From Gigaspora rosea (Eukaryota; Glomeromycota; Glomeromycetes; Diversisporales; Gigasporaceae), in contig QKWP01000356.1 in assembly GCA_003550325.1 (NCBI GenBank), positions 1-64,000 on the forward strand: DNA of 64,000 nt. Reading direction: 5' to 3'. Shown piece after piece: positions 1-12,000 of the stretch. Both the position numbers and the translations under genes were made by a program. The notes beneath the pieces were generated by a model that ran no database searches, was not told the origin of the DNA, and worked only from the letters and a program-made list of their open reading frames with translations. How positions within the stretch are numbered: the stretch's first letter is position 1; every line of letters starts with the position of its first letter.

Positions 1-2070
1 TTTTTACGTGTTATAAAATTTTATTATATAAATAATATTTTCGAATTCTAACCTTATTGCAAGATTTTATTTCTAATCTAAAAGCACGAAATTTACTAGA
101 AATTTTTTTGTGTTCTAATTTTGCCCGTGGTATGTACTAAAATTATCTGCAACTTACATTGTACAACCAATAGTGCATAATCAATAATTGTTACTACATT
201 CGAGGTGTTATGAATATCAGTATGTGATTTTAGTATGATTTACCATAGAGTTTGCTTAATTATTACGCCTCATAGAATTTAGGGTTAGATCTACCAGAAA
301 TTATGATTAATTCCAGCCGGGTTTTTTAGGGAGTGATGGTACGGTTTTAGGGTTTGTGGCATGGCAAAAAAATTTGGCATGCCATGGGGCATGCCACTTA
401 ACAATTTTCATGCATATCAACTCATCCAAAATCCCAATTTTCCAACAATTCTGTTCATATTTTATGTTCGTTGACTATCCACTATTCGAAATTTTCTGAC
501 AATAGATGTTATAACAAACATGTAAGTACGTAAGTGTACGTGTAACTATACTTACCGGAAAACCCCGGACAAATCCCAACCAAAAAAAAAAGCCGTTTAA
601 TAAGAAATAAAAACTTGAAAATTGCAATTATGGTAAGTTATTTAAATAAAAATATTATAATATAGTATATGTATATTACTTTTTATAATAAGTAGGTATA
701 ATACGTACGTATTTATATACACTGCGGACTTATCCAAGTATGGATTCGGAAGATTGCGATACTTTGCAGATTTTGGTTTTTTTTTAATATAATGAATTAA
801 CTTGTATAGTATATTATTAAGAGCCGCTGTTCAATAGCTTTGTAATATAAATTATATAAGCTCTTACCTGTTATTGTTATTGTTACTGTTACTGTTACTG
901 TTTCTGTTACTGTCGCTTTATATAGTGATATGATTGTGCGAATATTAAAAGACAATAAATTTTAGAAAAGTATGAATTTTTAAAATCAGGCAAAATAAAT
1001 AATAATATATAAATTTAATAGTTAATATCACATGGCATTTTGTCATATAAGTTTTCATAAGGAGACTTTCGCTAATAATTAGTATTTAATTTTATATTAT
1101 TTATACAGTTTAAAGTATTTTTTTTTAAAAAAAAATAAAACTAGAGGCAATAAAAAAAAGTTATGCCAAAAGATTTATTATGCTAACTTCTCTGAACAAG
1201 AAAAATTCATTAGCCAAGTCTTGCTATGAACCATTAATCAATTTGGTTACACAATGCGAAACAGTGACATTTTAACAGGAAGGGTATAAATGACAAAATA
1301 ATCGCTTTTTTAAATTATCATATTATTTAATAACTGCACAATCGTAAAAATATTAATTATTTTTTAAATAATAGCGATGATTCATTTTTTACAAAGCGTA
1401 TACATGCGTATTATAGTAATAATATCGGTAAATTTTTCAATTAAATTACAATTCACTCGTAACGCAAAGATTAATCAAAATCTTTAATGACTTTAAGGAA
1501 ATGATTTATTACTCTTCAGTTTTTCAAAATTTTTTTTTATCCGACAAATAGAACTTGTTTCCTTAGTTAACCATAATTAGCAAATATTCATCTTAACTCT
1601 TATTCGACATTTACCGGGTCTTATTCACGCTTGTTCTTATTTCATATTCGTTAATTATATACCATAAATCATATACCACTAGCTTAAATCCATATAAAAA
1701 ATAAAGGTAACATAACACCACACATCACTATTTAAAAACTTTACAAATATTAACATAAATCGACCTATAACACGTAAAAGACAAAAACAACTAAAAAGAT
1801 AAAACTAATTACAAAAAAAAAAATAATAATAAATTTCATAATAATCAATTATTGTCTAAACATAATCCCTGCGAAAAAAAATCATTTAAGGCATAAAAAC
1901 AAAAGCCAACAAGCCAACGCATAAAAGACGAAAAAAAACGAATTTGCTAATAAAAACACGATAAAAACAATTTGTAGCAAATTAAAAGATTTAAAGAATG
2001 AAAGGAAAGGAAAAAAAGCATGATTTATAAAGCATGACTTTATAAAAAAAAAAAAAGCTATTTATATGTT
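1..2070. other. AT-rich intergenic DNA downstream of the velvet gene
   Basis: No coding region can be supported here. It holds a cluster of GGCATGCC-type palindromes near 360-400 and a hexamer microsatellite near 868-915. The rest is simple A/T-rich sequence with poly(A) and poly(T) runs. It lies 3' of the minus-strand velvet gene, so its right edge should contain that gene's 3' UTR. Confidence 0.6.
868..915. repeat. TTACTG-type hexamer microsatellite
   Basis: A short tract of near-perfect six-base units (gttatt shading into gttact) repeats about eight times. No gene or element boundary coincides with it, so slippage is the simplest origin. Confidence 0.7.
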
Positions 2071-3849
2071 TTATCGTTCTCGTTTTATCTCTTCATGCGA
2101 CAAATCATCAAGTTCCTCAACGTCATCATCTGGATTATCGGATTTAATGATATTACTAGGAGTTGAAGTAGTAGTGATAGTAGTATGTTCATTCATTTGG
2201 TCTAGTGGATCATCATTATTAATTCTTTGATAACGAAAGTCTTTACGAATTGTAAGTTTAATACCCTGACTAGCAAAAGCCTTAGAAAGAGCGGTTGATT
2301 CTAAATAATATAAAATATTCGGTAATTAAAAAATTTTATGCATAATATTTATTTATCGGAAAATTTTTTTTTGTTAACAACTGGATAGAAACCTGAAATT
2401 ATTATAATCCCTTTAAACTTTTCATACCTGTCATACCCGGAAACTTTTTTGCAGAGTATACCCTAAAAGGAGCACTATATACTTCAGCTGCTACACATCC
2501 ACGAACTTTTTCATATGTTCTATTTTTGAATTTTTAAAAAAAGAAAAAATGATTTAAAATGAATTTCCAATAAAGGAGATTTTCAAAAGAGATCAATCAA
2601 ATTTTGAATAAAAAAAAAATTTTTAAATGATTATATGATATGATTATCAAATAAAATTTCTTGATCAATCAACTTACGGAGATATTAATCCTCTAAGATC
2701 AGTGAAAGAGAATTTCAAGGTATATGTACCTTCAATTCTAACTGATAAATCTTGAAATATAAAATAAATTCCTCTTTGATCTGAATGATCTCTGAGTAGA
2801 TATGCAGATGAAGCACAAGATCCTACAAGAGTTTTTATACAAAATGGAGGATTTAATGACATAATACTTGAGGTCGGCCCTGTAGCTTGACCGGGTATAG
2901 TCGAAGGATTGATTACAAGACTTCGTTCTTCTCTACGATCTTCAGACCATAAAGCAGCATGAACAGTCATCATAGTATGGTCGATAGTACTAAAGTATAT
3001 ATATATTTTGTAAATTCAAGAGTGTAAATTAAAAAATGTAAATAAAAATCGATAGTTAAAAAAAAAAAAAGAAAATATATGGTCAAATAATCAAATAATA
3101 AATAATCAAATAATCAAATCAAATAATCAAATAATCAAATAATGCATTTAGATTATCTATTATCCTGAATTTAACCCAATAAGTAATAGTTATTTAGAAC
3201 TAAAGTTATAATAGTTATTTTATATATATATATATATATATTCCGATTAAAAAGCAGTCATATTGTTGATGACGTAATAGTAAATAGTAGATGGTATAAA
3301 CCGAAATTACATAATATCAATTTGTGTAATATCAGGCGAACAATCAGTAAATGAAAGAACTTATTCATATCATATCTTATTAGTTAATCTTCAGTAAAAA
3401 CTAAATGTTCATTCATTACCTCTCTGATTCAGGAGTTCCATCAGGAAAGGATACAAAAAGCCTGACGACCGGTGGTGGGTCTATTGGACGACGGTCTTTA
3501 TCTCCAAAACCACACATTCTTGCTCTTATGGGTTCTTGTGAGACTTCCAATCGATATCTATAGCTAGATATAAAGAAAAATAAAAATAAAAATAGAAAGA
3601 TTAGTTATACTTGCAAAAATAAAAAGTCAAGATAGATTAATTATATTATATGACTTATTTCTTATTCTAATTATTATTTGTTTATATATATATATTTTAT
3701 AAAAAATTTTTTTTCAAATAAATGGGTGCTTTAATACTTTTTCATGAAGATATATTTTTATGAGTGACATTATATTTATCTCATTTTATATAACTAGTTT
3801 AAAGGTTTAAAGAAAAAAAAAATAGTAATAATTACTTAGAAGCAGGCAT
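2071..3849 (-). CDS. velB: velvet-domain transcription regulator, VelB-like, 263 aa, five exons
   Basis: Exons read 3849-3836, 3563-3420, 2989-2678, 2519-2428 and 2300-2071. Every intron is GT..AG, the phases join without a stop, and the sum is 792 bases (263 residues plus TAA). The velvet domain fills residues about 6-208. Its signatures are [15 protein letters not shown] at 22-36, a Gly-Ser-rich stretch at 104-120, [12 protein letters not shown] at 126-137 and FSAKKFPG-like YSAKKFPG near 178-185, followed by an [15 protein letters not shown] block at 189-203. The last two blocks and the [11 protein letters not shown] form point to VelB rather than VosA, VeA or VelC. Velvet proteins bind DNA through an NF-kappaB-like fold and form dimers (VelB with VeA or VosA) that couple light to development and secondary metabolism in ascomycetes; the role here is inferred. 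The tail is acidic and ends in a KRER basic patch. The start is the ATG in a 14-base first exon; it gives MPASNYRYRLEV, the normal velvet beginning. The 430-bp second intron carries a microsatellite. Confidence 0.93.
3082..3143. repeat. ATAATCAA microsatellite inside velvet-gene intron 2
   Basis: Seven or eight imperfect units of aataatcaa lie in the 430-bp intron. A (TA)n tract follows at about 3221-3240. Neither affects the splice sites. Confidence 0.75.
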
Positions 3850-5104
3850 TTTAATCCTTTATGGGAAGAACTTTAGGAAAAGTTTGCAGAAGAAATTTTT
3901 TTTAAAATATTCGAATAGTAGACGTTTATATAAATAACTAAACGGTGAGATTCAATCATCTTTTTTTTGTTAGGAAAAATTCGAGACCTGCTGCATAAAT
4001 ATCTTTGATGGGAAACAGTTTCCATACTTGGATGCACTTGGAATAAATGAGATCACAACTTCATTATTTATCACCTTTTGCATATCAGGTTTTCATTCAA
4101 CTTGCACGTAATGTTGGAAATTTTATGATTTTTTTTAAATGAAAATAAAAAAAAAATTCTTGAAATATATATTTATTTTATGTTCACATGACTTTAATAA
4201 AAGTTTTTGATTGAAATTTTTATTTTATCTATTATAATTCATTCAAACTCAGTCGCCCGGTTTATGGCTGTTGGGATTCGCCGAATTCCTATTTAGGTTA
4301 TCTGCACATCTGAATGCTTCACAATGCTTTATCACAATGCTTTATTATCGCTTCACAAATTCTTTTTATTAATATAACTTATTATGTAATATGCAAATAA
4401 AAATGAGTTCTAAATCAACTCAAAATTCTATGAAATTTAGTGTACAATTTAAAATAATTTATTTTTACTCATTGCATTTCGTTTATTTCGTTTTATATTG
4501 TGACGCGATGCTGACGCGATTTTATTGTAATTGTTTGATCTTCTTAGAATCGCGTTGTCTCCCTAATTAAGAAATTGGAATTATATATTCCTTAAGTTAA
4601 AAAGAAATTAAAATGTTTATTTAAACATAAATCCTATTATAATTTTATGACTGATAATTAAGATTTGAAATGAAATCGTTTGAGGTTACACCAACGTATT
4701 AATTAGTCTATGATGAAATATATAATAAATAAAATACATATTAATATGTATAAATTACTTATATATTTGAATTCAATATAAGTTGAAATAAAATTTACTT
4801 TATATTCTATATTGTATTCAAAGAATTTTATCATTTTTATTATATTAACTGTACATAAATGCAAGTAAATAAAGAAAAAATCAAGTGATCGAACTAAAAT
4901 GAATGCAACAACAAATGCAACCAGAAAACTTCTTCACGTGATTACAAGCAATGAGTATAATGAGTATAACGAGTACCGTAAGTACCGTAATGATAAAAGC
5001 GGAAAACACATTTTCTATCGTACCAGTGAGACCCGAAATTCGGATCTATGTATTATTACGCAGTTGCATGCGCGGATCAGATCGCAAGCATTAATAACAA
5101 CAAT

Positions 5105-5146
5105 AACCACAATAACCATGATAACCATGATAACCATGATAACATA
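5105..5146. repeat. ATAACCATG minisatellite
   Basis: About four units of ataaccatg follow variant ataaccaca copies. The repeat keeps a plus-strand frame open as Thr-Met-Ile runs, which explains the short open frame ending here without any need for a gene. Confidence 0.75.
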
Positions 5147-7459
5147 ATAACACTGACGTGTTACTTGGACTGCCTCACCTAGAAAGAAAATAGGTAACTA
5201 AAGAAGATAGCTTAAAGAAAGTTAAAGAGAGTAGCGATAGAAAAGGATAATAAAATGATATCTATATAAGGTTGTATAAAGAAGGAAGCTAAAGAAGTAA
5301 CGAAAGAAAAAGTATAATACTAACCAAAGAGTAGCTAAATAAACGAAATTAACAAAAAAGTAGCAAAAAGTAAGACAAAGAAGGTAACCAAAGGATTAAC
5401 TTGTATACTTCAATATATTATACTTCGACATATTACTCGTGACTTTACAAATTATTATATTCACAAAACCCTGTATAATCAAAATTTATAATACAGTATA
5501 TTTAATAATATATTTAATATAAATATACGTCAATCGATGTTGCAGTCACATGACCTTTCTAGTAACAATCAATGATTAATTTATATCGAACGATTGTATA
5601 TATATATATATATATAACAAAAAAAAACTATAAAGTTTTGATCACTTCTGCAACGTTAGCAAATAAATAAAATTGAAATTTTCAATTCTGCCTAAACGTC
5701 ATCCTATACAATAAATATCATTTTACCTATTATATGAACCAGTCATTAATGCATCTAAAGGCATGCTGGGTAAAGTAATTCGTTACGAAACGTTGTGTAC
5801 ACTCATTGGTCAAGTCAGCTGAAGAATATAATCGATACTCAAACGACCTTCGATCCTGTGATATGAAACAAAACGGTAGAATATGATATGTATAAAGTGA
5901 ATACGCACTACTATAAACTTATAAATTTATATAAATTGATGTTATTTTGATTAATTCACGTTATTTGAATTATTTGAGAAATATCAGTAACAACACAGGT
6001 AGACTTATCGAAGAAAATCATGCTCACCACTACAGAATAACCAAGAACACACGTTACTTTACATGGTTTTCAAAAAAGTAAACTCCACCAGTTTGTTAGA
6101 CAAATTGTTAGAGACATATATATATATATATATTAAGCCAATCATCTTGTGATTCTTATTATGAAACCTATAAATTCTCAGAATTCCATCATTAATTATT
6201 ACTCTACTCATAGACATGATCGAAAAAAGAGTTACAACATAAGAAAACCTCACCTCAAAGAATACTGCAACATACTGCGGCTTCTCTACTCTAATCTTGA
6301 TGGAATTCATAAATTTATATCTTTGGATTATCGAACTTAATAATTTGTTAAATTAATGAATTTGATCATGCTCTTTAAAAAAAGGTAAAATCTTTAGTAT
6401 ATATTAAATTTAGTTATACGTCCAAGTCAATATATAAAAAAATTAAATCTTTACTTTAAACAATAACAACTCACCAAGACTTCAAGTTCCTAATGTCGAA
6501 AGAATAAAAAGTAAATTTACAATTAAAAACCCGTGATCATCCCGTGACTGAGAACCCGTGATCACGATATCTATAACAAAAATTTGAAACTTTGATTTTA
6601 AGAAAATGTTCAAATATTGAAGTGATAATAATAAATTTAGAGAAAAAACAATTAAAATTTATCACAAAATTTAATAAACAAATCAATAAACATTACTGGG
6701 TAGATTAAGAATGATAATCAGGTTAATCCCGTAACAATTCTTTGGATTGTTAAACCAAATCATAAATATTTCACTGATAGTACTTTTCTTTAGGCTAAAA
6801 CATTGTCTTACGAACAGGAATTCATGTAGCACCATCAGTTAAATAATTTATTATAGTTTTTTTCTGATAATCATAACTGTTTTTAACTGTTTTTTTTTTA
6901 AAAAAAATTAAAAAATAGGGAATGTAAGGATTGAACGACATTTAAATGGCAGATAACTAGTCGTATTATTAGAGATTTATATAACAACCATATCTGCTGT
7001 GTAACTGTCGTACGTTTGAATTTTTTGTCGGTTCCCCAATCAGTACGGGATGCAACAAAATTCTATAATAACTTGTTCAAAAAAGATTTAATTTTTCGAT
7101 TAACGATTAATTTAATAATTTAATTGGTAAAAATGCTAAAAAATTTATTTTTATATAAATTAAATGATTTTAATTTACCTGAAATTCTCTTATCGCGTAA
7201 GGATTCTTGTCTAAAAACTTATCAATTATACATGTTTTTTTGTGTTTTTGGATGTTTATAATTTTTCGGTAAGAATTTATGTAATCTTTATTGTCGTCTC
7301 CGGAACAATATTCCTTTCAGGGGCTTCACATAATAAATATATAACCAAATTTTCAAATTTTATTTGTTGCCAGGACATGCTCAGACATGCATTTGAATAA
7401 TTTGAATATGACTTTGTTGATGTTAATAACCAATGTTATACTCGTTTGATTATTTAAAC

Positions 7460-7487
7460 AAAAAAAAAAAAAAAAAAAAAAAAAAAA
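7460..7487. repeat. poly(A) run of 28
   Basis: An uninterrupted run of 28 A. No SINE or LINE body is recognisable immediately upstream, so it may be a slippage tract or the last trace of a retroposed tail. Confidence 0.7.
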
Positions 7488-8068
7488 GCGCTTACGTTGT
7501 AAATTGATTCGTAATTATATTCATTTGTACCTTTTTTTTTATAATTTTTGAAAAAAATTTATTTAAAGAAAAATTCATCATAAAAGCTTCAATCGTCCGT
7601 ATCAAATAACGTTAACTTATTAGGTAGTACATTTTACCAAAATAAGAATTTGTTAAAGCCATACCTTGGATCGACCAATCAAATCATGAATTAATTTAAA
7701 CTAACGAAAATAAAAATAAAATATAAAATAAAATAAAATTTCAAAAAAAAACGAGAGACGAATAATTCTATAATCCTATTGAAGAGGTAATTCTCCAATC
7801 CCTAACCGGTTTCAATATTAAAAATGGTAATGATCATTAAATAATATAACTTAAAATATGTTAAATAAATTGATTATTAATAAATAGTAACATATGTAAT
7901 ATATGTTAAATAAATCAATTAAAATGAATAAGATATACGTACAATAAAATTAAATGTTCTGTATATAATAACTAAATATACGTACATATTATGGATACCA
8001 TTATGTGGCACATAAATTATGTGACACTTAAGAAAATTACATTACTTAAAAGATGAACAAAAAATAAC

Positions 8069-8125
8069 CTCTTGACACGTGGCAAGTTGCACGCGGCACG
8101 CGGCACGTGACATGTGTCACGTGAC
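8069..8125. promoter_or_regulatory. cluster of CACGTG (G-box/E-box) palindromes
   Basis: In otherwise AT-rich DNA, about 55 bases contain three CACGTG cores. Two of them flank ACATGTGT to make a near-palindrome of about 20 bases, and tandem GCACGCGGCACGCGG lies between. CACGTG is the core for bHLH proteins (Cbf1/USF/MITF type). No gene is recognised on either side, so a regulatory role is only a possibility. Confidence 0.35.
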
Positions 8126-9133
8126 CATGTTTCTCCATCTCATTAAATGGATGTAAAAAAATATAGCGATAGAGACAATTATTTAATATTTTAACTACCG
8201 GAGTGATAAATAATTATACATTATGTAATACATAATATTTAATTTATTTTAGACCAGCATTTAAAAAAAAATTAAATAATAATTTTGGTAAAAAGATGAA
8301 TTCTTGTTGACAGATCTTTTTATTGAAGAATTACTTTTAAAGATTAAGTAATACTTTAATCCTTAGAAATAGTTACTCAAACTCGTTCAGACTTCTAAAA
8401 AAAATCATACTATGAATTGCTTTCATTTTAAAAAATCTAGTTTAAAAAAAAACACATTAGTATATAAGCTTGATATACCATTAAAGGATAATAAAATTAA
8501 AAATCGAACCTATTGAATTAGAAAATTATAATAAGGAAATTATCGTTAAGGAAAATCAATTACCCAGCTGCTTACTTATTTATAATACCATGAACGTTTT
8601 TACCAAATAACTCGAATTATTTTGGATACGATTATGTAATCTGCCAACAATCGTCGGAACATATAAGATCGTTAGGATAATCTGTAAATTGACAATAAGT
8701 AAATAGTTTCAATGAATATTTGAGTAATGTGGATAATTATGAGGCTTTCGTAACGACATTATCTTGTAGATTAACTTAATAAGGAACGAATACTTCAAAT
8801 TGTAACTTTAAATAACCTTCCATTTTGACTCAATTCCTTTTGAGATTTCAATTTGTAATCTTCTCAGTTTATTTATGTGTTAAGAAAATGATTGGTCGAT
8901 TAGGCACTTAAGATTTCGCGTTTTCATTATAATATCCAAGAATGAATTATATATATACTACATATAAGTTATATATAAGCTCGAGAAATATACATTCATA
9001 TTCTAAATTTGATTTGTAAGAATTTTTTTTTGAAAAAATAAACTTGTTAAATATAGAAACCCGTTAGGTGGCTTTCTTTGTTCTCTTAATAAATATTTTG
9101 AATAATTCACATGTTAATCTGATTTAGTTTTAT

Positions 9134-9250
9134 TTACTTTTCTTCCTTACGTATTACACGTTTTTCACACACCTTTGATCTCCCTTTAGATTGTGGCATA
9201 TAAACATTACCACAATTAAAACATTTATGACAGGTCAATTTTCAAAATTC
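9134..9250 (-). pseudogene. cysteine-rich terminal exon remnant
   Basis: The minus strand reads LTCHKCFNCGNVYMPQ and continues through SKGRSKVCEKRVIRKEEK to a TAA at 9134-9136. The C-x2-C-x2-C spacing plus one later Cys looks like a small zinc-binding module, but I do not recognise the family. All three frames close just upstream (stops in the 20 bases before the Leu-Thr-Cys) without an obvious splice acceptor in frame. It is therefore probably the broken 3' end of a gene. Confidence 0.35.
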
Positions 9251-9281
9251 TTGCCGGAAGATTCTATACTGTTCAATACAT

Positions 9282-9600
9282 TGTTCCCAGGGTCAATTTA
9301 TTAACAAATACAGGCAATTAAAAGGTGGTTAGTCATAAGAAAAGGAAAAGTAGAATTATTATAATTACCGTTAAGATCATTATGTATGTGGTTTCGCTTC
9401 ATCCCGATCAAATCACATATTTCCACTGTTGTATACTCTATTGGTTCAAGATGTTGTTCCCGGGTCAATTTATTAACAAATACAGGCAATTAAAAGGTGG
9501 TTAGTCATAAAAAAAGTAAAATGTAGAATTATTATAATTGTCGGTTTCGCTTCGTCCCGATCAAATCACATATTTCCACTGTTGTATACTCTATTGTATA
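9282..9600 (-). repeat. tandem duplication of about 170 bp, possibly a duplicated exon
   Basis: A segment beginning GGTCAATTTATTAACAAA and ending near CACTGTTGTATACTCTAT occurs twice, from about 9282 and from about 9452, nearly identical apart from a deletion of some 25 bases in the second copy. On the minus strand the copies read VEICDLIGMKRNHIH or a close variant, and a TGACTAAC branch-point-like motif sits in each unit. This suggests duplication of an exon-intron piece belonging to the same broken gene as the cysteine-rich remnant next door. The product is unrecognised. Confidence 0.45.
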
Positions 9601-9744
9601 CTCTGCTGTATAAATGCTCTAATTATTAGGTTATTTCCTTTTATACATAAAACATCATCAATTTTTACCTTATTGTTCTAAATAACGCCTCATATGGCGT
9701 CATTTGAAACACTATTAAAAGGTGTCAATAATTAATTTAATTAA

Positions 9745-9841
9745 TTTAAAGATTTTTAGACTCCGATATTTCTAAAGTAATCGATTATCATAAAAGGTTG
9801 ATCGATAAGACATGTAATCATCGGAGTTTAAAAATTTTTTG
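9745..9841. repeat. small inverted repeat (foldback), about 97 bp
   Basis: Ends TTTAGACTCCGAT and ATCGGAGTTTAAA are inverted copies flanked by AT-rich DNA; the interior has another short inverted core (ATCGATTATC/GATCGAT). It looks like a tiny MITE or foldback. No clear target duplication could be read. Confidence 0.5.
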
Positions 9842-10012
9842 ACTTAACTATATTTTGAATTACGTAAAATAACGATTCGGGCATTGGCTGAGACAATACA
9901 ATATCATTATTATTTTTACTAGTCACGTGCCACTAATAATTCATTCTCGGCGACTACCGTAAATTCATTTTTGTTATTCATTATTTTGTTGCTATTTTTC
10001 AGTTTAATGTCG

Positions 10013-10152
10013 CGGCCTCGTGATCACCGACCTCTTCCGACCCAAAATTCAAATTACGCATTAAGTTTTAAAATACCAATTTAAAAAAAAACTATTGGTA
10101 TTTAAACGAAATGCAATTATTGGGTCGGAAGAGGTCGGTGATCACGAGACCG
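10013..10152. mobile_element. foldback MITE, about 140 bp, GC-rich arms
   Basis: Inverted arms of 32 bases begin CGGCCTCGTGATCACCGACC and differ at one position between the two ends. The A+T-rich middle also pairs partly (TACCAATTT...ATTGGTA). The arms are much more G+C-rich than the surroundings. No convincing target-site duplication was found, so the superfamily is unknown. Confidence 0.65.
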
Positions 10153-10327
10153 GGAAATTTTTCTGCCACCAATAACCTACCTCTATTTTTCCTCAATCAA
10201 TACTTCAATACATTAAAACGCACTTCTATCTATACACTAAATTTCAGTTCTGTGTCGCTATTTTTTTCATACATCTAAGGCGCAATTCTGTGTCACCTAT
10301 TTGAAAATTCTGCGATTTAATTCTTAG

Positions 10328-10380
10328 AATAACTTTAAACAGAGGTCCCTGCGGAGCAGGGACCTCTGTCTAAAGTTATT
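10328..10380. repeat. near-perfect 25-bp hairpin
   Basis: Two 25-base arms (AATAACTTTAAACAGAGGTC... and its inverse) match at 24 of 25 positions around a GGA loop. The inner half is G+C-rich (AGAGGTCCCTGC). It has no coding context; it could be a minimal MITE or a structured RNA precursor. Confidence 0.7.
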
Positions 10381-10799
10381 AATAAAAAAAGCGTGACATA
10401 ATTAAAAATAGTGACACGGAAGTGTGTTTTAAAGTGTGCTTTAATGCATTGTTCTTTAATTAATATTCTAGAATATTCTTAATATCTTTAAGGTTCTTTA
10501 AAATTCTTAAAAATTCATAGCCTCCACCTCCCCACTCACCAACCCTTAAAAAATTCTTCAAAATTCTTACCACCACTAGTGTTGGCAGGCGAAACTTAGA
10601 GGTTTTGCCACAGATGAATGGCAAACCTAGTTTTGACTTTGCCAAAAAAAAACTAAAATGTCAAAATGGTGAAAGGTGGCAAAACTGGCAAACTGGTAAA
10701 GGTGGTGAAACTAAAAAAGATAGTAAAACTAGCGAAAGATAGTAAAATCAATAAAAAAAAGCATGAATAAAAAGGTGATTAAAGATAATTAAAACGCGA

Positions 10800-11190
10800 T
10801 ACTCTTATTTATCATGCATCAATTTGATCGGTTAATTTTGTCACACGAATTTAACAAAAAATAAATAAAATTTAAGACTTTTTCATAACTTTACTACAGT
10901 AATAATATAAAAAATTTGTTATTATAAAATAATTTTATGCATCTATATGTGCTAAATATTTTTAATTAGAAGCGAAAAGATGGTTATCTTAATAAAATTT
11001 TGAGCAATTATCAAAAAAAAATAATAGAAAAAAAAGGAAAATACGAATATCTCGAAATTTTACTAAGATAACCATTCTTCTGCTAGAAATTTTAAAACTT
11101 AAGCTAACCCTAACCTTAAAAAATTTTAGAAAAATTCATGTAATCATGACTGACTAATCAAATTGATGCGCAGTAAATAAGAGAATTGTA
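10800..11190. mobile_element. nested inverted-repeat element, about 390 bp
   Basis: The left end CTCTTATTTATCATGCATCA and the right end (inverse of CTCTTATTTACTGCGCATCA) are inverted copies. Inside them a second inverted pair surrounds AAGATGGTTATCTTA at about 10980 and 11065. It lies inside the 1.95-kb hAT-like element and so inserted later. Target duplication is not clear. Confidence 0.5.
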
Positions 11191-11209
11191 ATATTATAGC
11201 TGATTTGAA

Positions 11210-11365
11210 TTTTATAATGATTATCCGATTATTTTTCAGTAATAACAACGTAGTTTTTTGATAATATAATATTCAGCCGGTACATATTGCGGTATGTTTT
11301 GTATCGGCCAATAATTATATTATCAAAAACTAAGCTGTAATTACCGAAAAATAATTATCAAAATT
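11210..11365. mobile_element. foldback element, about 155 bp
   Basis: Both arms carry TTTTTGATAATATAAT and an inverted GGCCGATAC/GCCGGTACA core, continuing outwards to TCAGTAATAAC versus CGGTAATTAC. It is nested in the 1.95-kb element. No gene content. Confidence 0.55.
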
Positions 11366-11549
11366 TGCAGATGATCATTGCAAAATTCATTACGTGTTCC
11401 ACTAATTACCATATTTGCGCGTAATAATGTCCTCTGCGCGTTAATTTGGACCCTTGCCTGTTATTTTGAAACGCACATGCACCTTATTTTGAGTCAAAAT
11501 TAATTTTTTTGAAATTCTGTAACAATATTTTAAATTAGCTAAAATTAAC

Positions 11550-12000
11550 TCACTGACAAGCACTTCAAATACACCAAACTTACTTTACCGACAAATAGTG
11601 TTTTGGGCGAAACCCGAATTTGCAGATCATTTGCAGATCAAATTGGGCGAAACTAGTAGGGTTTCGGACTTATAGGGAAATTCCTCTGGGTGAAATGTTT
11701 CGGAATTTCGCTCGAAACACCACTGACAAGCTTATTTTACAGACTATAAATTTACAGATAAGTTCATTTTGTACACAGTATATTTCACTGACAGCCAATT
11801 TCATTGACAAATTACTTCTAGTCGATGTCATTAGGGTTAGGTTTAGAATTAGGGTTAAGGCTAAAGCAATTATAAAAAAAAATTCATTTGTGAAATGAGC
11901 TGTCGATGAATATACTTTCTACAAAATGAACTTAGTAAATTAATCATTTGTAAAATAAGCTTGTCAGTAAAGTAAGTTCAACAAAATGTAGTCTTTGAAG
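11550..12000. repeat. inverted repeat built on CTGACAAG/CTTGTCAG units
   Basis: Left sequence AACTTACTTTACCGACAA mirrors right sequence TTGTCAGTAAAGTAAGTT, with several related cores between (TTCATTTTGTA versus TACAAAATGAA; AATTAGGGTTA in the middle). It looks like a degenerate foldback element that later received the 127-bp hAT MITE. Confidence 0.45.
11596..11722. mobile_element. hAT-type MITE, 127 bp
   Basis: The ends TAGTGTTTTGGGCGAAA and (inverted) TGGTGTTTCGAGCGAAA define the element. The flanking octamers CCGACAAA (11588-11595) and CTGACAAG (11723-11730) match at six of eight positions, as expected for an aged 8-bp hAT duplication. The surrounding DNA carries intact CTGACAAGCTTATTTT repeats, which shows the original target. 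An interior GGTTTCGGAC/GTTTCGGAA pair extends the inverted repeat. Confidence 0.6.

Larger units (their letters stand above)
3850..9133. other. intergenic region without a supportable gene
   Basis: The first few hundred bases are the presumed promoter of the minus-strand velvet gene, but I cannot name a regulatory site in them. The rest is AT-rich, with (TA)n tracts near 5599-5616 and 6117-6131, a nine-base minisatellite near 5105-5146, a poly(A) run and a small G+C-rich CACGTG cluster near 8070-8125. The short open frames here (for example 4899-5147) are simple-sequence translations. Confidence 0.6.

Noticed and set aside
4899-5147. 82-codon plus-strand frame
   Set aside because: It is kept open by microsatellite repeats coding Asn-Glu-Tyr and Thr-Met-Ile runs; no splice sites or homology.
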